Part shown: one piece after another, positions 49,182 through 60,941 of the stretch
Position numbering within the stretch: position 1 is the first letter of the stretch
How the letters are laid out: the number at the start of each line of letters is the position of its first letter
The notes under the pieces: generated by a model
What the model was told of the DNA's origin: nothing
The model's input: the letters and a program-made list of their open reading frames with translations, nothing else
The model's database searches: none
Position numbers and translations under genes: made by a program
Source: Trametopsis cervina
Lineage: Eukaryota; Basidiomycota; Agaricomycetes; Polyporales; Irpicaceae
Direction of reading: 5' to 3'
NCBI GenBank assembly: GCA_022385755.1
Contig: MU278377.1
Coordinates: 226,537 to 290,536 of the forward strand
Length of the DNA stretch: 64,000 nt

Positions 49182-50484
49182 TTACCACTCAAATTCGCTG
49201 CAAAAATGTTAATGACTGCAGCCGATGACGGAAGTGCACGTTAGACGTACCCATTACACTTGGCGAAGAGGTAGTCTTTGCCGTTGACATGGATCATGCC
49301 GTCTTTGAGGACACACTTCCACTTGTTCTTAACCCTCGCAACCTACGCAATCCCACCGCTTAGCCGACCCGACATTGCAAAACAAAAGTACGAAAAACGC
49401 CCACCTTGTCATACGTGCAAAAGACGATATCCGTCTCAGCTCCACCGCCCTCCCCTTCTTCCCTCTCATTGTCAGAGTCAGAGTCGTCCAAATCGCTGTT
49501 GATAGCCTCGTCCCCTTCGCCATCGTCGGTCCTTGTCTGTGACGGCTGCGGCAGACTCGGGTGAGCGGTCCCACGGGGTGCGTACGCAGGCGGGGGAGAC
49601 GGCGAACCAGAAGACGATGACGACGAGGGCCCGTCGACTTGCGGAATGGCACCAAACGTGGCAGAGCTCGACGAAGCAGACGGGCCGTCCGTCTGTGGGA
49701 TACGTCCGTTGGTCGCCGTGCCGTTCTTCGCTGCTTGCGCGGGTGCGGCGGCGGCGGGATACCGCGCAGTGGGCGCAGTACCCTGGAACGTCATAACCTG
49801 ACCACCCGGACGAGGCGGTACACCAGGACCAGTAATTTGCGGGCCAGGAAGCGACGGGAGGGCATATCCATTCGGCTGAGGTGGCCCGCTCAGCACATAC
49901 CGCGAGTCGACGGGCTCAGTCTTGATCTGAGGTCCAGGCGGCGGTGGCGGTGTATAGTAATACTGCGAGGGGAGGCCATGCATGGGGTGGGGAGGATACG
50001 CTGGGTGGTGTGAGGGATTAGCCTGCTGCTGTGCAACAGAGGGGTGCGTCGGGTGGTGCGGCGGCACGGGCTGGGGCGGGGGAGGCTCAAACTCGGCGAC
50101 ATGGGATGCAATGACCTTCGCTTCCCATTTCTGCGCCACGCAGACATGTCAATATTGGATTAATGAACGCTCTGGATGATGAAGGATTGCACGGAAGAGT
50201 GGGGGGCGGTATGACTCACGTGTTGCAGTTCGGCGAGGACGTCCTCGCTGACGCCGTACTCGTCAAACTCGGGCTTTATCGAGCGGATCACGTCGTCAAT
50301 AACGATTCGATATATCGACGGCTGCAGTAAGTTCGTATTCGACAGCGACAGCGACAGATAGTGGGTGCGTTTGGGAGCAGGACAGACGAGGCAACACACA
50401 ACGGGGGACATTACTCAGCGAACAGCGCACAACATCATCGACGGACAAAGCCGGTGAGCAGCTCACCACTATTTTATTCGACAT
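49182..50484 (-). CDS. toa1: Transcription initiation factor TFIIA large (alpha/beta) subunit
   Basis: A general RNA polymerase II factor that stabilises TBP on the TATA box. From the start at 50484 a tiny first exon (MSNKIV) joins the conserved alpha domain: PSIYRIVIDDVIRSIKPEFD, EYGVSEDVLAELQ and KWEAKVIASHVAEF, the four-helix region that pairs with the small subunit. A long Pro/Gln/Gly-rich linker follows, then an acidic segment (AINSDLDDSDSDNEREEGEG) and the beta domain (IVFCTYDKVARVKNKWKCVL, KDGMIHVNGKDYLFAKC). The last exon (49182-49197) encodes only the end GEFEW, matching the DxEW ending typical of TFIIA. If that last intron were retained the protein would end a few residues later with NGYV, which lacks this hallmark. 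Gene symbol by homology to yeast TOA1. Confidence 0.93.
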
Positions 50485-53400
50485 GGTTGCCCTCTTCGAC
50501 GTCGTGAGACGAAGTTTGAGCTAAGCGCGGGGCTGCGACGACGACTCCTCGTTGTTACTCGACGGGGGAGGCGGGGGGCCCAGCGCTGGTGGGGCAGAAG
50601 GGGACGAGTCAGGGTTTTATACAAGGTTGGCATCCTGGGCAAACCTGTGAGCAGGGATTGAACTCCGCTTCGAACTCCGAAGAAGGGGAGATGGTCTTTA
50701 TTCCCACACATGGGCCATGTGACCCAATTAGCTGCCACGTGATCGCGTCATGTTTCCTTCGAACACGCAGCAAACCAACATAAAAACGGGGCACTTGCAG
50801 TTTAGGAAAACTGTATCTTGGCGTGCCTTGGACTGCGCTAACTTTTCCGGACAACACTAAAGTAAGTTACGAGGATATCACATCCTCGCGAGCCGTCCAC
50901 GAGCCGACTTATTACCCAGATTTCCAGTATTGCAAGTAGCCAGAAGCAGACTTGGAAACTGCGCTCAGCAAGGACACACAGAATGCAATTATAGCGCACA
51001 ACAACGTACCAAACCCAAACCAGACGGTCCTCAGTAGGAATGTGTCCTTTCGTGTACCGGCATGACTTACGACCCGGCGCTACGCAAGGGTTAGGCTACT
51101 GCTCGAGTGTGATAGCCCGATTGGATCAGACGCTGCACGTCATGCGTTATTCGAATTGGATGTGCTCAGACGCCAACGGATGCAGCAGTCGTCGCGCTCT
51201 CCTTTGCACGCCAATGCAATGCACAAAGCACCCTGGACGAAATTTACCGTTTCCTACAACTGCCTACGGGTGCAATGACCACTTTTCTCCCCCGCTGCGT
51301 CGGTGGTGCGAATACAAAGCACAAAGCGAACATCGTCACGACACAGCCCCGAGAAATGTTATGTCGCCGTTACATTGGAGCCACAATGCTGACATGTCTC
51401 GTCGCTTTGCTTTCCAGGAATTCGCTCGCACCTGTCACTGTGTTCCTCATGGCCCGGTCACTCTAGCTCTGCTGCAACCCCGACACTCAATGCATGCATG
51501 TTCGTTCGTGCCGGGTGCCTTGGGGTGCCCCTCGCACGTTACTCACACCCGCGAAAGTTGGCATTGTGCGTGCCCCATTCAGCCACGCTGTTCAACAGAA
51601 CCCGAATCCGAATGGAGGTGCAGGCACGCCCGCTCGTTCGCGAGCCCCCCTTCTAGATCTCCTTCTCACGCTCGAAGCCACACCAATCGATCCCCAGAAG
51701 CAAGCGTTCGCGTCTTCTCAGAGAGACAGGCTAACCGCGGGTGCGCATATCACCTGCTTAGGCTCCCAGCGTGCCGTCCTTCGCTCGCCCGTCGAGTTCG
51801 TCCATTGACACGGGACCCCCTGCTGGCCCCGCGGCTGATGCACAGGGTGTTCTAGGGCGTGCCGCACTGTATGCACATCAGCTTCGCCCTGCTACGCCAT
51901 CCCGAGAAAAACCGGGCCTCCAGCTTGCGGGGGAATGTTATCGGTGGGTGGGGCGTCTTGCACGCCTCCCTATTCGAGAAGGGACGTTCGCGGCTGACGT
52001 CCTGCAGCGATGCAACATATAATTAATCCAGGGGCCTATGACTGAATGCACAGGGCCTACCCTGAATGATGACCAACAGCGATTCGCACCGCGCCAGAGA
52101 AAGAAACAGAGAGGGTGGGTAGTCGACCGGTGAGAAGATCCTCCACTTGTCTCTCGCCAATCCTTGCGGTCTACATCCCTCATCACCGGCCACCATATCC
52201 CCTGCAGAGCTGCGACATCAGCAACGACGTCGAGCCGGCTGTTTATCGAACACAAGTCGCCCGCTTCTTCTCTATTGCTGATGTTTCTACCAACCCCAGG
52301 CGCGCGGCGTCGCAGACAACAAGACGGGGACAGCCCACTGGCCATCGGATCGTCGGACACATCGCGATCTGCCGTGCGCCAACTGCGCGTCGGCGGTCGC
52401 CCTCGACGCCTCATTGCCTCTCCGAAATCGACATCTTTTTTCTTTTCTTTCTTTTATGCTGCTGCACAGGCTGATGGCAGGTCCCGCATGCTCTCTTTCC
52501 GCCCGTCGTCAGGCGCGTGGGTGCGCGAAGCGTGAAATTATCAGCGACGGTCGCCATAGGGCTCTGCGGCGGCGACAGAAGATGGGCCAGACGGGTTTCA
52601 GGGCGTCGGCGGACGCGCAGCGCACCTCGTCGAGGAGGGCGGACTTCCCGAAAGGCTCGTAGAAGCCTCTTTACGGCTAACGCCACGGCAGTTAATGGAA
52701 GGATTCTCGCGAGGAGGACGCTGCCCGATGGTGTATTAGATGATCAGCATCAGGCTCAGTCAGTTGGTGAGTCAGAGCTGCACGGTGCGGTGACAGGGCA
52801 CTGACGGGTACAGTGTGATCGTCATCTACAGACGGCAGACGCACTCTATGCTCGTTCTGGCATGTGCAGCTCGAGTGGAGGAGGCCCGCGGACGATGGGT
52901 GCATCGAGTTCGTTGCTGACGTCCATCGCACGGCGGCAAGTCCCGGATCTAAGGGGTAAGCACTGTCGAACAAACACGAAATGAGACGAAACGAGCAGCT
53001 TGAGCATCATGGACGTGTGCCGAGCGGGGCGGGCGATGCGGCACGCGCATGTGCGCACGCCAGACGCAGCTGCTCGCCCGTCCGCAGGCATGTGCGCGTA
53101 CGGGGATACATTGCAGCAGTGATTAGTGTTCTGTTAATAATTCGAATTCCTTGCATGGTTGATGTCGATGCTTTGCAGCTGTCATGGTCAAGATCAGTCT
53201 CGCGTCGGGGGGGGATGGGCAATATGCTGTGATGTCACGCTAATGCAATGCCTGCGCGCCTGTATATGGAGAAGGAAGGAAGGAAGAGCGAGGATGATAT
53301 TACTTGTGTCTAGCCCAAAATGTCTTAATAAGTTTCTTCTCGCACGCACGCTTCCGTCTATGCTGTAGCAGGCAATCTGCCTTCTTGTTTCCTAGCCGTG

Positions 53401-53709
53401 ACCAAGCCATCTCCGACCCGCGCGCCCGCTTCCTTTCCTTGGCCCACGACGCGCGACGCACACCCACCCCCATCGCATCTCACCCCGACAAACCCAATCT
53501 CTCTCTCCCTCCCAGCCAATCGCACAAACGCATGGCTCTGATCCAGCTCCTACCTATGTAGCCAAACGCAGCTCGCGTCGGGCTATGTCCCGACTGATGC
53601 AGAGTGGCAGATGGAATGTTCACGAGAACCTATATAACGCGGCCCCCTCGCCCCTTGCAGCACCCGCCCTCTGCACATACATATCCATACGCCCGCCCTG
53701 CAGCGCACG
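50485..53709. other. Long non-coding stretch upstream of the C2H2 gene
   Basis: Over 3 kb without a recognisable gene. The open frames here (the longest, 271 codons, at 51040-51855) have Cys/Arg/His/Ser-rich chance composition and overlapping rivals in other frames. The right part becomes C-rich towards the C2H2 gene, fitting a long regulatory region. Confidence 0.55.
53631..53637 (+). promoter_or_regulatory. TATA box of the C2H2 gene
   Basis: TATATAA lies 79 bp upstream of the ATG at 53710, a normal distance for a fungal TATA promoter. Confidence 0.6.
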
Positions 53710-54602
53710 ATGAACCACGCGTACTACGCCGACCAGCAGCGCTCGCTGTCCTCTACGACCCAATACCCCGCCTCCTCCTACCAGCCGTACCACAGCCCCT
53801 CGCCCCTCCCCTCGCCCTCTGTCCCCTCCGCGTCCACGTCCGTGTCACCCTCGGACGCGTACTACCCCGCGGATAACGCCCCGCAGATCGCTTACGCGCA
53901 GCAGACGTATACCGGGCACGCCATGGTCGGCAGCACGTCCTATCCCGGGTCTACAGGTGCGTCCCTCCTCTGCGCGCTCTATATATGCTTAAGCTGACCC
54001 ATTGTATGTTTTCCGTTACAGCCGCACACGCAGGTATGCAGATGTCGTACGCCGACACGCGCCCCGCGAGCGCACCAGGAGGCCAACATGCCGGGTACGC
54101 CGAGCACCCCCACCACGCGCACGCGCACCACCACAGCGGCCGTTCCCCGCAAGCCCAATCCCAGTCACAGGCACAAGCTCAAGCGTACGGCGGATACCCG
54201 TCCTACGCCATGAACGCGCCAAGCCCGCACCTCCCCCGCTTCACCTCAACCCCCGCCCAATCCCTGCACCAATCGCACCAACACCCCTTGTACTCACACC
54301 AACAACAACAACAGTCTCACCCCTCCCACTCCCACCACTCCCAACAGCAACAACAACAAGCCCTCCTAGCCTACACCCCCGCCCCTCCCTCCCCGGGGAC
54401 CGAACGGTTCCCCTGCGAACGGTGCGACAAGACCTTCTCGCGCGCACACGACCGCAAGCGGCACTACGAGTCCCAGCACGCTGCGAGGCCCGTGTCCCAC
54501 CGGTGCCCGTACTGTAGGAAGGAGTTCAGCAGGGCGGACTCGATGAAGAGACATGTGGATAATGGGTGCGAGAAGAATCCGGCGTATGGCGGGGATGCGT
54601 GA
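53710..54602 (+). CDS. C2H2-type zinc finger transcription factor with Gln/His-rich N-terminus
   Basis: A small putative nuclear regulator of 275 residues in two exons (53710-53956, 54022-54602). The N-terminal three quarters are low-complexity: Ser/Pro/Tyr-rich, then His runs and Gln tracts (QQQQQ, QQQQQQ), typical of activation regions. Two adjacent fingers close the protein. Finger 1 uses Cys214, Cys217, His230 and His235 (CERCDKTFSRAHDRKRHYES). Finger 2 uses Cys244, Cys247, His260 and Cys265, so it is C2HC rather than C2H2. Both share the FSRAxxxKRH recognition helix, implying related half-sites. The gene stands alone in about 8 kb of non-coding DNA, as often seen for developmentally regulated genes. 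The target is unknown. Confidence 0.9.
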
Positions 54603-55247
54603 TGCGTGAACGGCGAGGAGGGAGGAGAGGGAGAGGGGGGGGTCTTGATTTGGTCGCTCGCTCTCGTTCGTCCGTCGTTTCTCGCATCGCGCAGCCTTTC
54701 GTTGCACAGACACTTTTCCACCCATCCATCCACCAGCCATCACTCCCACCCACCCACCCTGTCTGCCCCACTTTTCACTGTCTCAACTCATTTTCTTGGA
54801 AGAACACCCCGGTGTCATAACTTATCGAACCACGCACGCCGTCCCAGTCCCAGTCCTATGCTCTCTGTCTGTCTGTCTGTTTAATCGCCTGTAATGTCCA
54901 TGTGTGTGCTCGTACCCCGTAGTAGTCCCCTTGCTTGACAAGGGTTCTCGCAATGTCTTAATTGTCCAGCGCTTAACTCACTGGATCACTGGATCATTCC
55001 GAGCGGAATATACCGAAAGCAATCAGCGCTCTGGGAGAAATATATTAAAATATATTGACATTATTTTCAGCATATTTTTCATCTCTTATTCACACAGCGC
55101 GTGCAGCAGCTGGCCGGAGTGCCGACAGGCACGAAGGCCTGCTGCGGTGCGCGCCACTTCTTTGTACAGTAGGCAGGAGCAAGTTACAGTAATATTTGTA
55201 CACCATTTGAGCACCCACAGCATTGTAGTGTACACAAATATAAGAGA

Positions 55248-55497
55248 TTACGGTAACGCTAGAAAGTGATGCACCCCCTAAATTGGGAAGGCAGGCCAAA
55301 ACTGTGCGCTTACCCCGCCCGCGGTCATAATGTTCGAGCTCTCGCAGAATAGTGAACGATTTTTTGATATTGAAGAGCTTCTTGGTTTGACAAGGGTAGA
55401 CACAGATCTTACCCGCAAAAAAGAATGAGACGACAAAACGACGTGAGGGTGGCTTCCCAATTTGGGAGGGGTGCATCACCTCCTGGCGTTACTGTAA
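55248..55497. mobile_element. Putative MITE (250 bp, about 45-bp terminal inverted repeats)
   Basis: The left end TTACGGTAACGC...GTGATGCACCCC..AAATTGGGAAG (55248-55292) is repeated in inverted form at 55451-55497 with about 40 of 45 positions matching and a small gap. The interior (about 160 bp) has no coding capacity. Size, long inverted repeats and lack of ORF fit a miniature inverted-repeat transposable element moved by a transposase elsewhere. No clear target-site duplication is visible beyond a palindromic TTA/TAA at the edges, so superfamily and exact ends are uncertain. Confidence 0.65.
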
Positions 55498-56504
55498 CAG
55501 CAAATAGCTGCATGAGGAATGCAGTGTTATCCCTCATTCTTTTGATTACCTACTTACAGTGGTTGTAATTTGCACAAACAGAATGCCTGTAAAGCAATTA
55601 CCATTTCAATGAAAATATGGTCAGCATTTATTGGTACAGTAGTCAAGCAAGGGTTTTGCCGACGCAGGCGGCGCTTCCCGAGTAGACCTATTGTATCGTA
55701 TCGTACTGATAATACACCTAATCGTCCGTCCGTCTCTCTCCCCGTACATCCCTCCCTCTCTTGCATGTTCCTTCTTTTCCATGTTCCCAGCCGGTATGTC
55801 AGACCCTGTACACATCCCGTTTTTAATTAATTACCTGCCCGACTGACTGACGCAATCCCCGAAGACTTGAGCAATGACATTACATTCCAACAACCATGAC
55901 ATGACATGACAAATCCCCATTCGGCTCAAATCACATCTCCCTAAATTAAAAACGAACCCAATCCTTCCGAGGTGCGGTGCGGTGCCGATCCGCCTCGCCC
56001 GGTTTTCTGTTTTCCGCTCTGCGACGGAGTCGGACTTTCTCTGTCTCCCTGCCGTCCTGTCCCTCATCCACATGTCTCCCTTGCACGATATATTGTCAGT
56101 GTCGTGTCAGGTTTTCGTACGTGCGTTGAGTGACGGGGAGTGAGCGTGGACGCGACGTGGGTCTTTGCCCTGTATGCAAACGTCTAGTCCGAACAGAGAC
56201 TACCGATACCGATAATCAGCAGCTCGCCAGGGTCCTTCCAAGGGTCCTCGGCGCACGCGACTCGACGGACGAGAGGGGCACAGAAGTCCCACGTTCATTA
56301 AGCACGCAGATCCGAAATGTGCTGCGTCGAGTCGAGTCGACCCCAGGCGCGGCTGTCTTCGTGGCGTCGCGTCCGCGGCTCGTCGACGCTCCTCCTGCTC
56401 ATAACGACGCACAGTCGGATGAGGGCGGCGCAGGACGGACAGGGAAAGCGGTAGCCCTTCCAGAGCGTGATGCTAGAGTATGATCATTGCGTGTCCGTCA
56501 CTAT

Positions 56505-56573
56505 ATCATAATCATAATCATAATCACAATCATGACCATAATCATAATCACAATCATGACCATAATCATAATC
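56505..56573. repeat. ATCATA-type repeat with a 24-bp higher-order unit
   Basis: The unit at 56513-56536 is repeated exactly at 56537-56560, then begins a third time at 56561. Inside each unit the hexamer CATAAT is itself repeated. Confidence 0.9.
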
Positions 56574-57785
56574 GGTGTCAACAGACACCATTACGGTACT
56601 TATCAGCATCACGACACATACACGATGGGAGGCTGCGAAGACGAACGCACGAGCTCGGGCGGGCGAAGGAGGGAGAGGGAGGGAGGGGGGAGGAAGGTTG
56701 CTTCTCCCGGTGGAAGTGCGGTGGCGTCGACGAGATGCCCTTTGCTACGCGTATGCGTACGACGCGATTCGTGGTTCTTGATGTTTGGGAGGTTGGAACT
56801 GTTGTACGAGGGCGTTCGTATTCTAGGGGGCTACGTACACGGTAATCAGTGAGCTATATCACAGAGAGTAGATGATGAATCCGAGGACGCACCGGAACGG
56901 AGATAGATCAGAGTCGCCCTACACTCTAGATAGACGACGACGACGAGCGCGACGAACGCTAGAGAAGGAAATGTGCAGACACACAGCGACGAGACGAGAC
57001 GAGCCGGGAGCCCGCCACCACGCATCCTGCCCGCCCATCCGTCCGTCAATTCACAAATTACCCTTACCCAATTCAACTCAACTCAGCAAACAGATCCCAC
57101 GCACCAATTTCCCCAATACACACCTCCAAGCCCCGCGAACCTACCGAGCTGACTCCTTGCACTGACCTCCCTTGACTCCCTTGAACTGACTGAACTGACT
57201 CCCAGACCTCCAGAACAGACCGAACTCACACGCATACAGAAAGGCTAAATGACGATCAGTTAGGCTGTGTAGATCGGATGGGATGGGATGAGTATGGGCG
57301 GACAGGCAGCACGCACGCACACACAACGGGCAGGTAAGGCAGAGGGCATGGAAGCGTGCTTTTCGGTTTTCACACCCCTCTCCATGATACGATACGATGA
57401 ACCTTGTCCACACGGACGGAACGAGCGGCGGGCGGCGGGAAGGCGGGAAGGCGGAGGCTCGGGATGTGTGCGCGTGTGTACAGTATGTCGCGCCGCCCGC
57501 ATGACAAATGCGAACGCACGACGCAACGACGCCATCCATCCCCCAATCATAGCCCACATCGCAGCTTCGCATATGGCATGCGTTGTTTTCGGTTGAACTG
57601 CGCGGGCAGTCGTACAGGGTCCTGTGGCACCCCATTCAATCGAGTTCAGTTCAGTTGAGTTCGCGCCTGGCGGGCCGGGAGGGACGGACAAGGAAGGGGC
57701 GGCAGGTTTGGTGAGTTTGACGGTGTCTTGGCTGTAGTGTGGGCATCGGAGTGGGAAAGGTTGACGTCTACGCGACGCAGGTTGG

Positions 57786-57807
57786 AGGACAGGACAGGAC
57801 AGGACAG
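57786..57807. repeat. GGACA pentanucleotide repeat
   Basis: Four uninterrupted GGACA units in non-coding DNA. Confidence 0.8.
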
Positions 57808-59515
57808 TGACAGACAGTGCGTGCGTCGCCGGGCGGCGGTCAAGCCATGTACAGGGTCCAAGTGGAATTTCCCACCCGGGAGCGATAGACAGGTTGTTGA
57901 CAGTTCGAAGCCGCCCATACAGTACAGTGCAATGGGCGCGTGGAAGTGCATTTTTACGTTTTACGAGTTCTGGGCTTGACGTGCAGCCTGGAATTGTACC
58001 AGAATAAATGGGTGTATTGAGTCTCGGACAGGCGGAAAGAGGACGTGCGCGAGGTGTGGGAAAACAGGGAGAGATGGAATACGGGATGCACAGTGCTGGT
58101 GGTGCTAGTGGTGCTGTAGTGCACCGCGGCATTTCGGGCAGAGGGAGAGGGAGGGATAAGAAGCGCGGACATCAGCGTTTGGGGGCTTCGCATCTTCTGA
58201 GGCCTCGACGCGGAAAGATGGCTGTGCTTGTTGCGTTGGAGTTCTACGCTGGCGCGCTCGTGATGGAGGAGGAGGTCAATTCCACGTCTAGAAATGAAGA
58301 AGCTAAACTGGCTGCGAATTCGATGGGAGAAGAAACCACAAGCTCACACGTTCGCGTTCTAAGATGTTTGATTATGATTCCACCGGCGAGAGGTGAGTGG
58401 TCCGAGTAGGAGTCCTAGATCCGTGGTGTTCAGTGCAGGTGAGCGACTGCATCTGAGCGGCGACGGATCGCCGTGCGTCTCTCAATCACTTTTTCATTTC
58501 ACTGTATCAGACACTTCCAGGAAAGTTGGAAACGTACAGGGTCTGTAACGCCTTCGTAGCCTGAGACTAGATCTGTCGGCCACCACGGGGTAAAGCGCTA
58601 TGTGGGTGATGTAATCAGCAAGGGCTAACACAGATCAGGTATACGAGACTTACGTGCACAATGTCTAAAAAAATAGGAAAGGAAACTGAAATGCTGTGGC
58701 AACAGAATGTCGGATACGAGCCCTTAGCAGAAAACGGGCAGTGCAGCAGATATATGGATATATGGAAAATTGTCAATGCGACGACTTACACGTGCGCCTC
58801 AGTAGACACGAAGAAAGTGATACCGCAGAAGAAAAAGAGAAAAGAAGGCAGCTGCAGCCACCCGACGAGCGAGTCGCTACAGTAGCAACGCGTAACGCGT
58901 ACGCATCACATCGCAGTCGCCGAAGCGTCGAACACGCTCGCCAGGTTCCAGCAGCGCGGATCAGCCCAGGCAGGTCGCACCCTCGCAGTGAGTGAGCGAC
59001 ACGGCAGCGTGTATCAGCGATCCCCGTGGCGGGGTCGACCGAAAGCCGCCCAGGACGTCCGTGCTCTTCGCGATCTGACGAGGGGAAACGATTGGGTTGC
59101 CCGTGACAGGGACGCGACGTACTGCATTTAATTTAATTTGTGCTCGTCGATCAGCGAACGCTCGTTGCAATGAGCTCGCTCCCGTCCACGTGACGTTAAT
59201 GACTTTCGGTACACGTACACGTACGCGCGAGGTAAGAGACGCGACAGGAGGCTTGTTTCTGACATGTCAACGTCCATGTAATGAAACCTTGTGTACACGT
59301 ACATACATCATCATTATTATCATCTTCGTACAGCAGCGGGGAACTCGTCTGTACGTGTAAGCACCGGCGCTGGTCTGGGTCTTGCGGGGCGGGGTGTGCG
59401 AAATGAGCGGGTCGAAGTCGAATTCCCGCGGAGGTCGAGGAGGAGACAGTCAGCATTGACGTGCGGGACCTGGAGCGGGACGTGTGTTGCGCGAACGGCT
59501 GTTCGGACTTCGTCA

Positions 59516-60642
59516 TCATCCTTCGCTCTCCTCGCCGTCATCCGCACCTCCGCCTCCGACCTTCACCAGTCCCTCAATTGCCACATCGCCACCCTCCTCC
59601 CCATCCTCACCCTCATCTCCCTCGCCCTTCTCCGCTCGTTTCTTCCTCATCTTCTCAATAATCTTATCCGCCCTATTGAATATCCCACCAGTCGGCGCGC
59701 CGCACGCCGCGCATTTGGGCGTGCGCGCGAACCGCTTTATCGCGCAGGCCGAGTCGAAGTAGTGTCCGCACCGCGTTACGACGGGATCTGTGTACGGTTT
59801 GCGACAGATGAGGCACGCGAAGGGGACGTCCTCGTCTGAGTCGGTGTCTGAGACGTCTTCTACTTGCTTTTGGGGGTTCTCGGCGAGCTTGTCGAGCTGC
59901 CACCCCGCGAGGTCTGGTGAAGCACGGTTAACCTCTGCACGGAGAGAAACAGGTTCAGATGAAAAGGACGTACATGTTCCACGATCATGCAAGAACTTGC
60001 ACGTATCCCCAAACCCACAATATCCAGTCTCTACACGCACACACATCAGCCCTTGCCCATCCACAAACCTGCTCAACTCAATGACGCACCTTTATAATCC
60101 TTACAAACATCCGGCTGATAATCCACAATAGTAACCGTCCTAATCGTGCTCCCACTCGCGCGCTGCGGGCCCACACGCATCGCCTTCGGGACCTCCTTGC
60201 TCTTCTTCAAATGCTGCTGATACCCCTTCTGTCCTCTATACATTCCATCGTCTGGACCCGCATTAGCGTCTTCATCGTCGTCGGAGTCGCCGTGTCGCCG
60301 TCGTTTTTTGGCGAGCATCTCTTCCGCCTCGTCCCCTTCGAGAATCTCGAGCGCGGCGCCGATGTGCGAGCCCGCTGCTGTCCATTTCACGTCTGGCCCG
60401 TCACGCTCGTCTTCTTCATTCCCATCCTCATTACGCTGTGAGGCACTGCGCTTCGTACCTGCGCTGAGCAAGTTCGTCGCAGCTTTGCGCGACGGTAATA
60501 CGACCTCGGATTTGGAGGCGGAGGCTGGGACGTCGAGTGTGAGTGCGCTGGCCGGCGGCGAGGCGGAGCGTTTGCGGCTCGTTGTGGGACGGCCTTTGCC
60601 TTTCTTTTTGAAGAAGGGGACTTTGGGCTCTTCGGTGCTCAT
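59516..60642 (-). CDS. cwc24: Pre-mRNA splicing factor CWC24 (RNF113 family), CCCH and RING domains
   Basis: A spliceosome factor that binds near the 5' splice site during activation; the human homologues are RNF113A/B. Three exons from the start at 60642 (60090-60642, 59974-60030, 59516-59913) encode 335 residues. The N-terminus is basic and Ser-rich (PFFKKKGKGRP). VGPQRASGSTIRTVTIVDYQ leads into the CCCH finger (Cys-x8-Cys-x5-Cys-x3-His, about residues 180-199), followed by the family signature HDRGTYLAGWQLDKLAE. The RING finger (C3HC4) spans residues 237-274, with CLIC, CGHYFDSACAIKRF and CAAC. An acidic Gly/Glu-rich tail ends the protein. The second intron (59914-59973) is needed to restore RGTYLAGWQ: the frame is open through it and would add about 20 foreign residues. 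Confidence 0.95.
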
Positions 60643-60941
60643 TGTTCGTGGGATGGGGCGGGAGGTGAGAGGTGAGAGGTGGTGGGGGTTAGTGTACAGA
60701 GTGTGACGAGCGACGGTGCGTATTGATATTGTGGCTGATCAGGTGATGACTAATCAATGCTGGGAGTTCTGTCTGAAGCTGGAGTCACCACGATGCGGTT
60801 CAAACAGGTCTGTGCGTGAAGATGACTCGTAGGTTTGTCATACCATCCGTCTCTTTTCAGGGCTGCTACACTGCGGGTGAGCTCGCATTTTACTGAACTT
60901 TGTGGCGAGGTTAGACAAACGCTCAACATCCCATAGATCAA
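60643..60941. other. Promoter region of the CWC24 gene
   Basis: About 300 bp upstream of the CWC24 start (minus strand), before the repeat array. No specific element recognised. Confidence 0.5.

Larger units (their letters stand above)
54603..59515. other. Long non-coding stretch with a MITE and simple repeats
   Basis: Nearly 5 kb without a credible gene. It starts with the 3' region of the C2H2 gene, includes a TCTG microsatellite (54864-54881), the putative MITE at 55248-55497 and two further repeats listed separately. Minus-strand frames such as 57260-58132 look like chance: Pro/Arg/Cys/Ser-rich with no motif. The last 300 bp precede the end of the CWC24 gene. Confidence 0.55.

Noticed and set aside
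50869..50886. Small hairpin GAGGAT-ATCAC-ATCCTC
   Set aside because: A 6-7 bp stem is expected by chance in 64 kb and no gene end or regulator lies next to it.
51040..51855. A 271-codon plus-strand frame upstream of the C2H2 gene
   Set aside because: Rich in Cys, Arg, His and Ser with no domain; looks like random GC-rich DNA.
57260..58132. A 290-codon minus-strand frame
   Set aside because: Pro/Arg/Cys-rich chance composition in low-complexity DNA; rival frames overlap on the other strand; no family resemblance.
59914..59973. Reading straight through the second CWC24 intron, which is open in frame
   Set aside because: It would insert about 20 residues into RGTYLAGWQ, which is continuous in the family, and the intron has good GTACGT and CACCAG borders.
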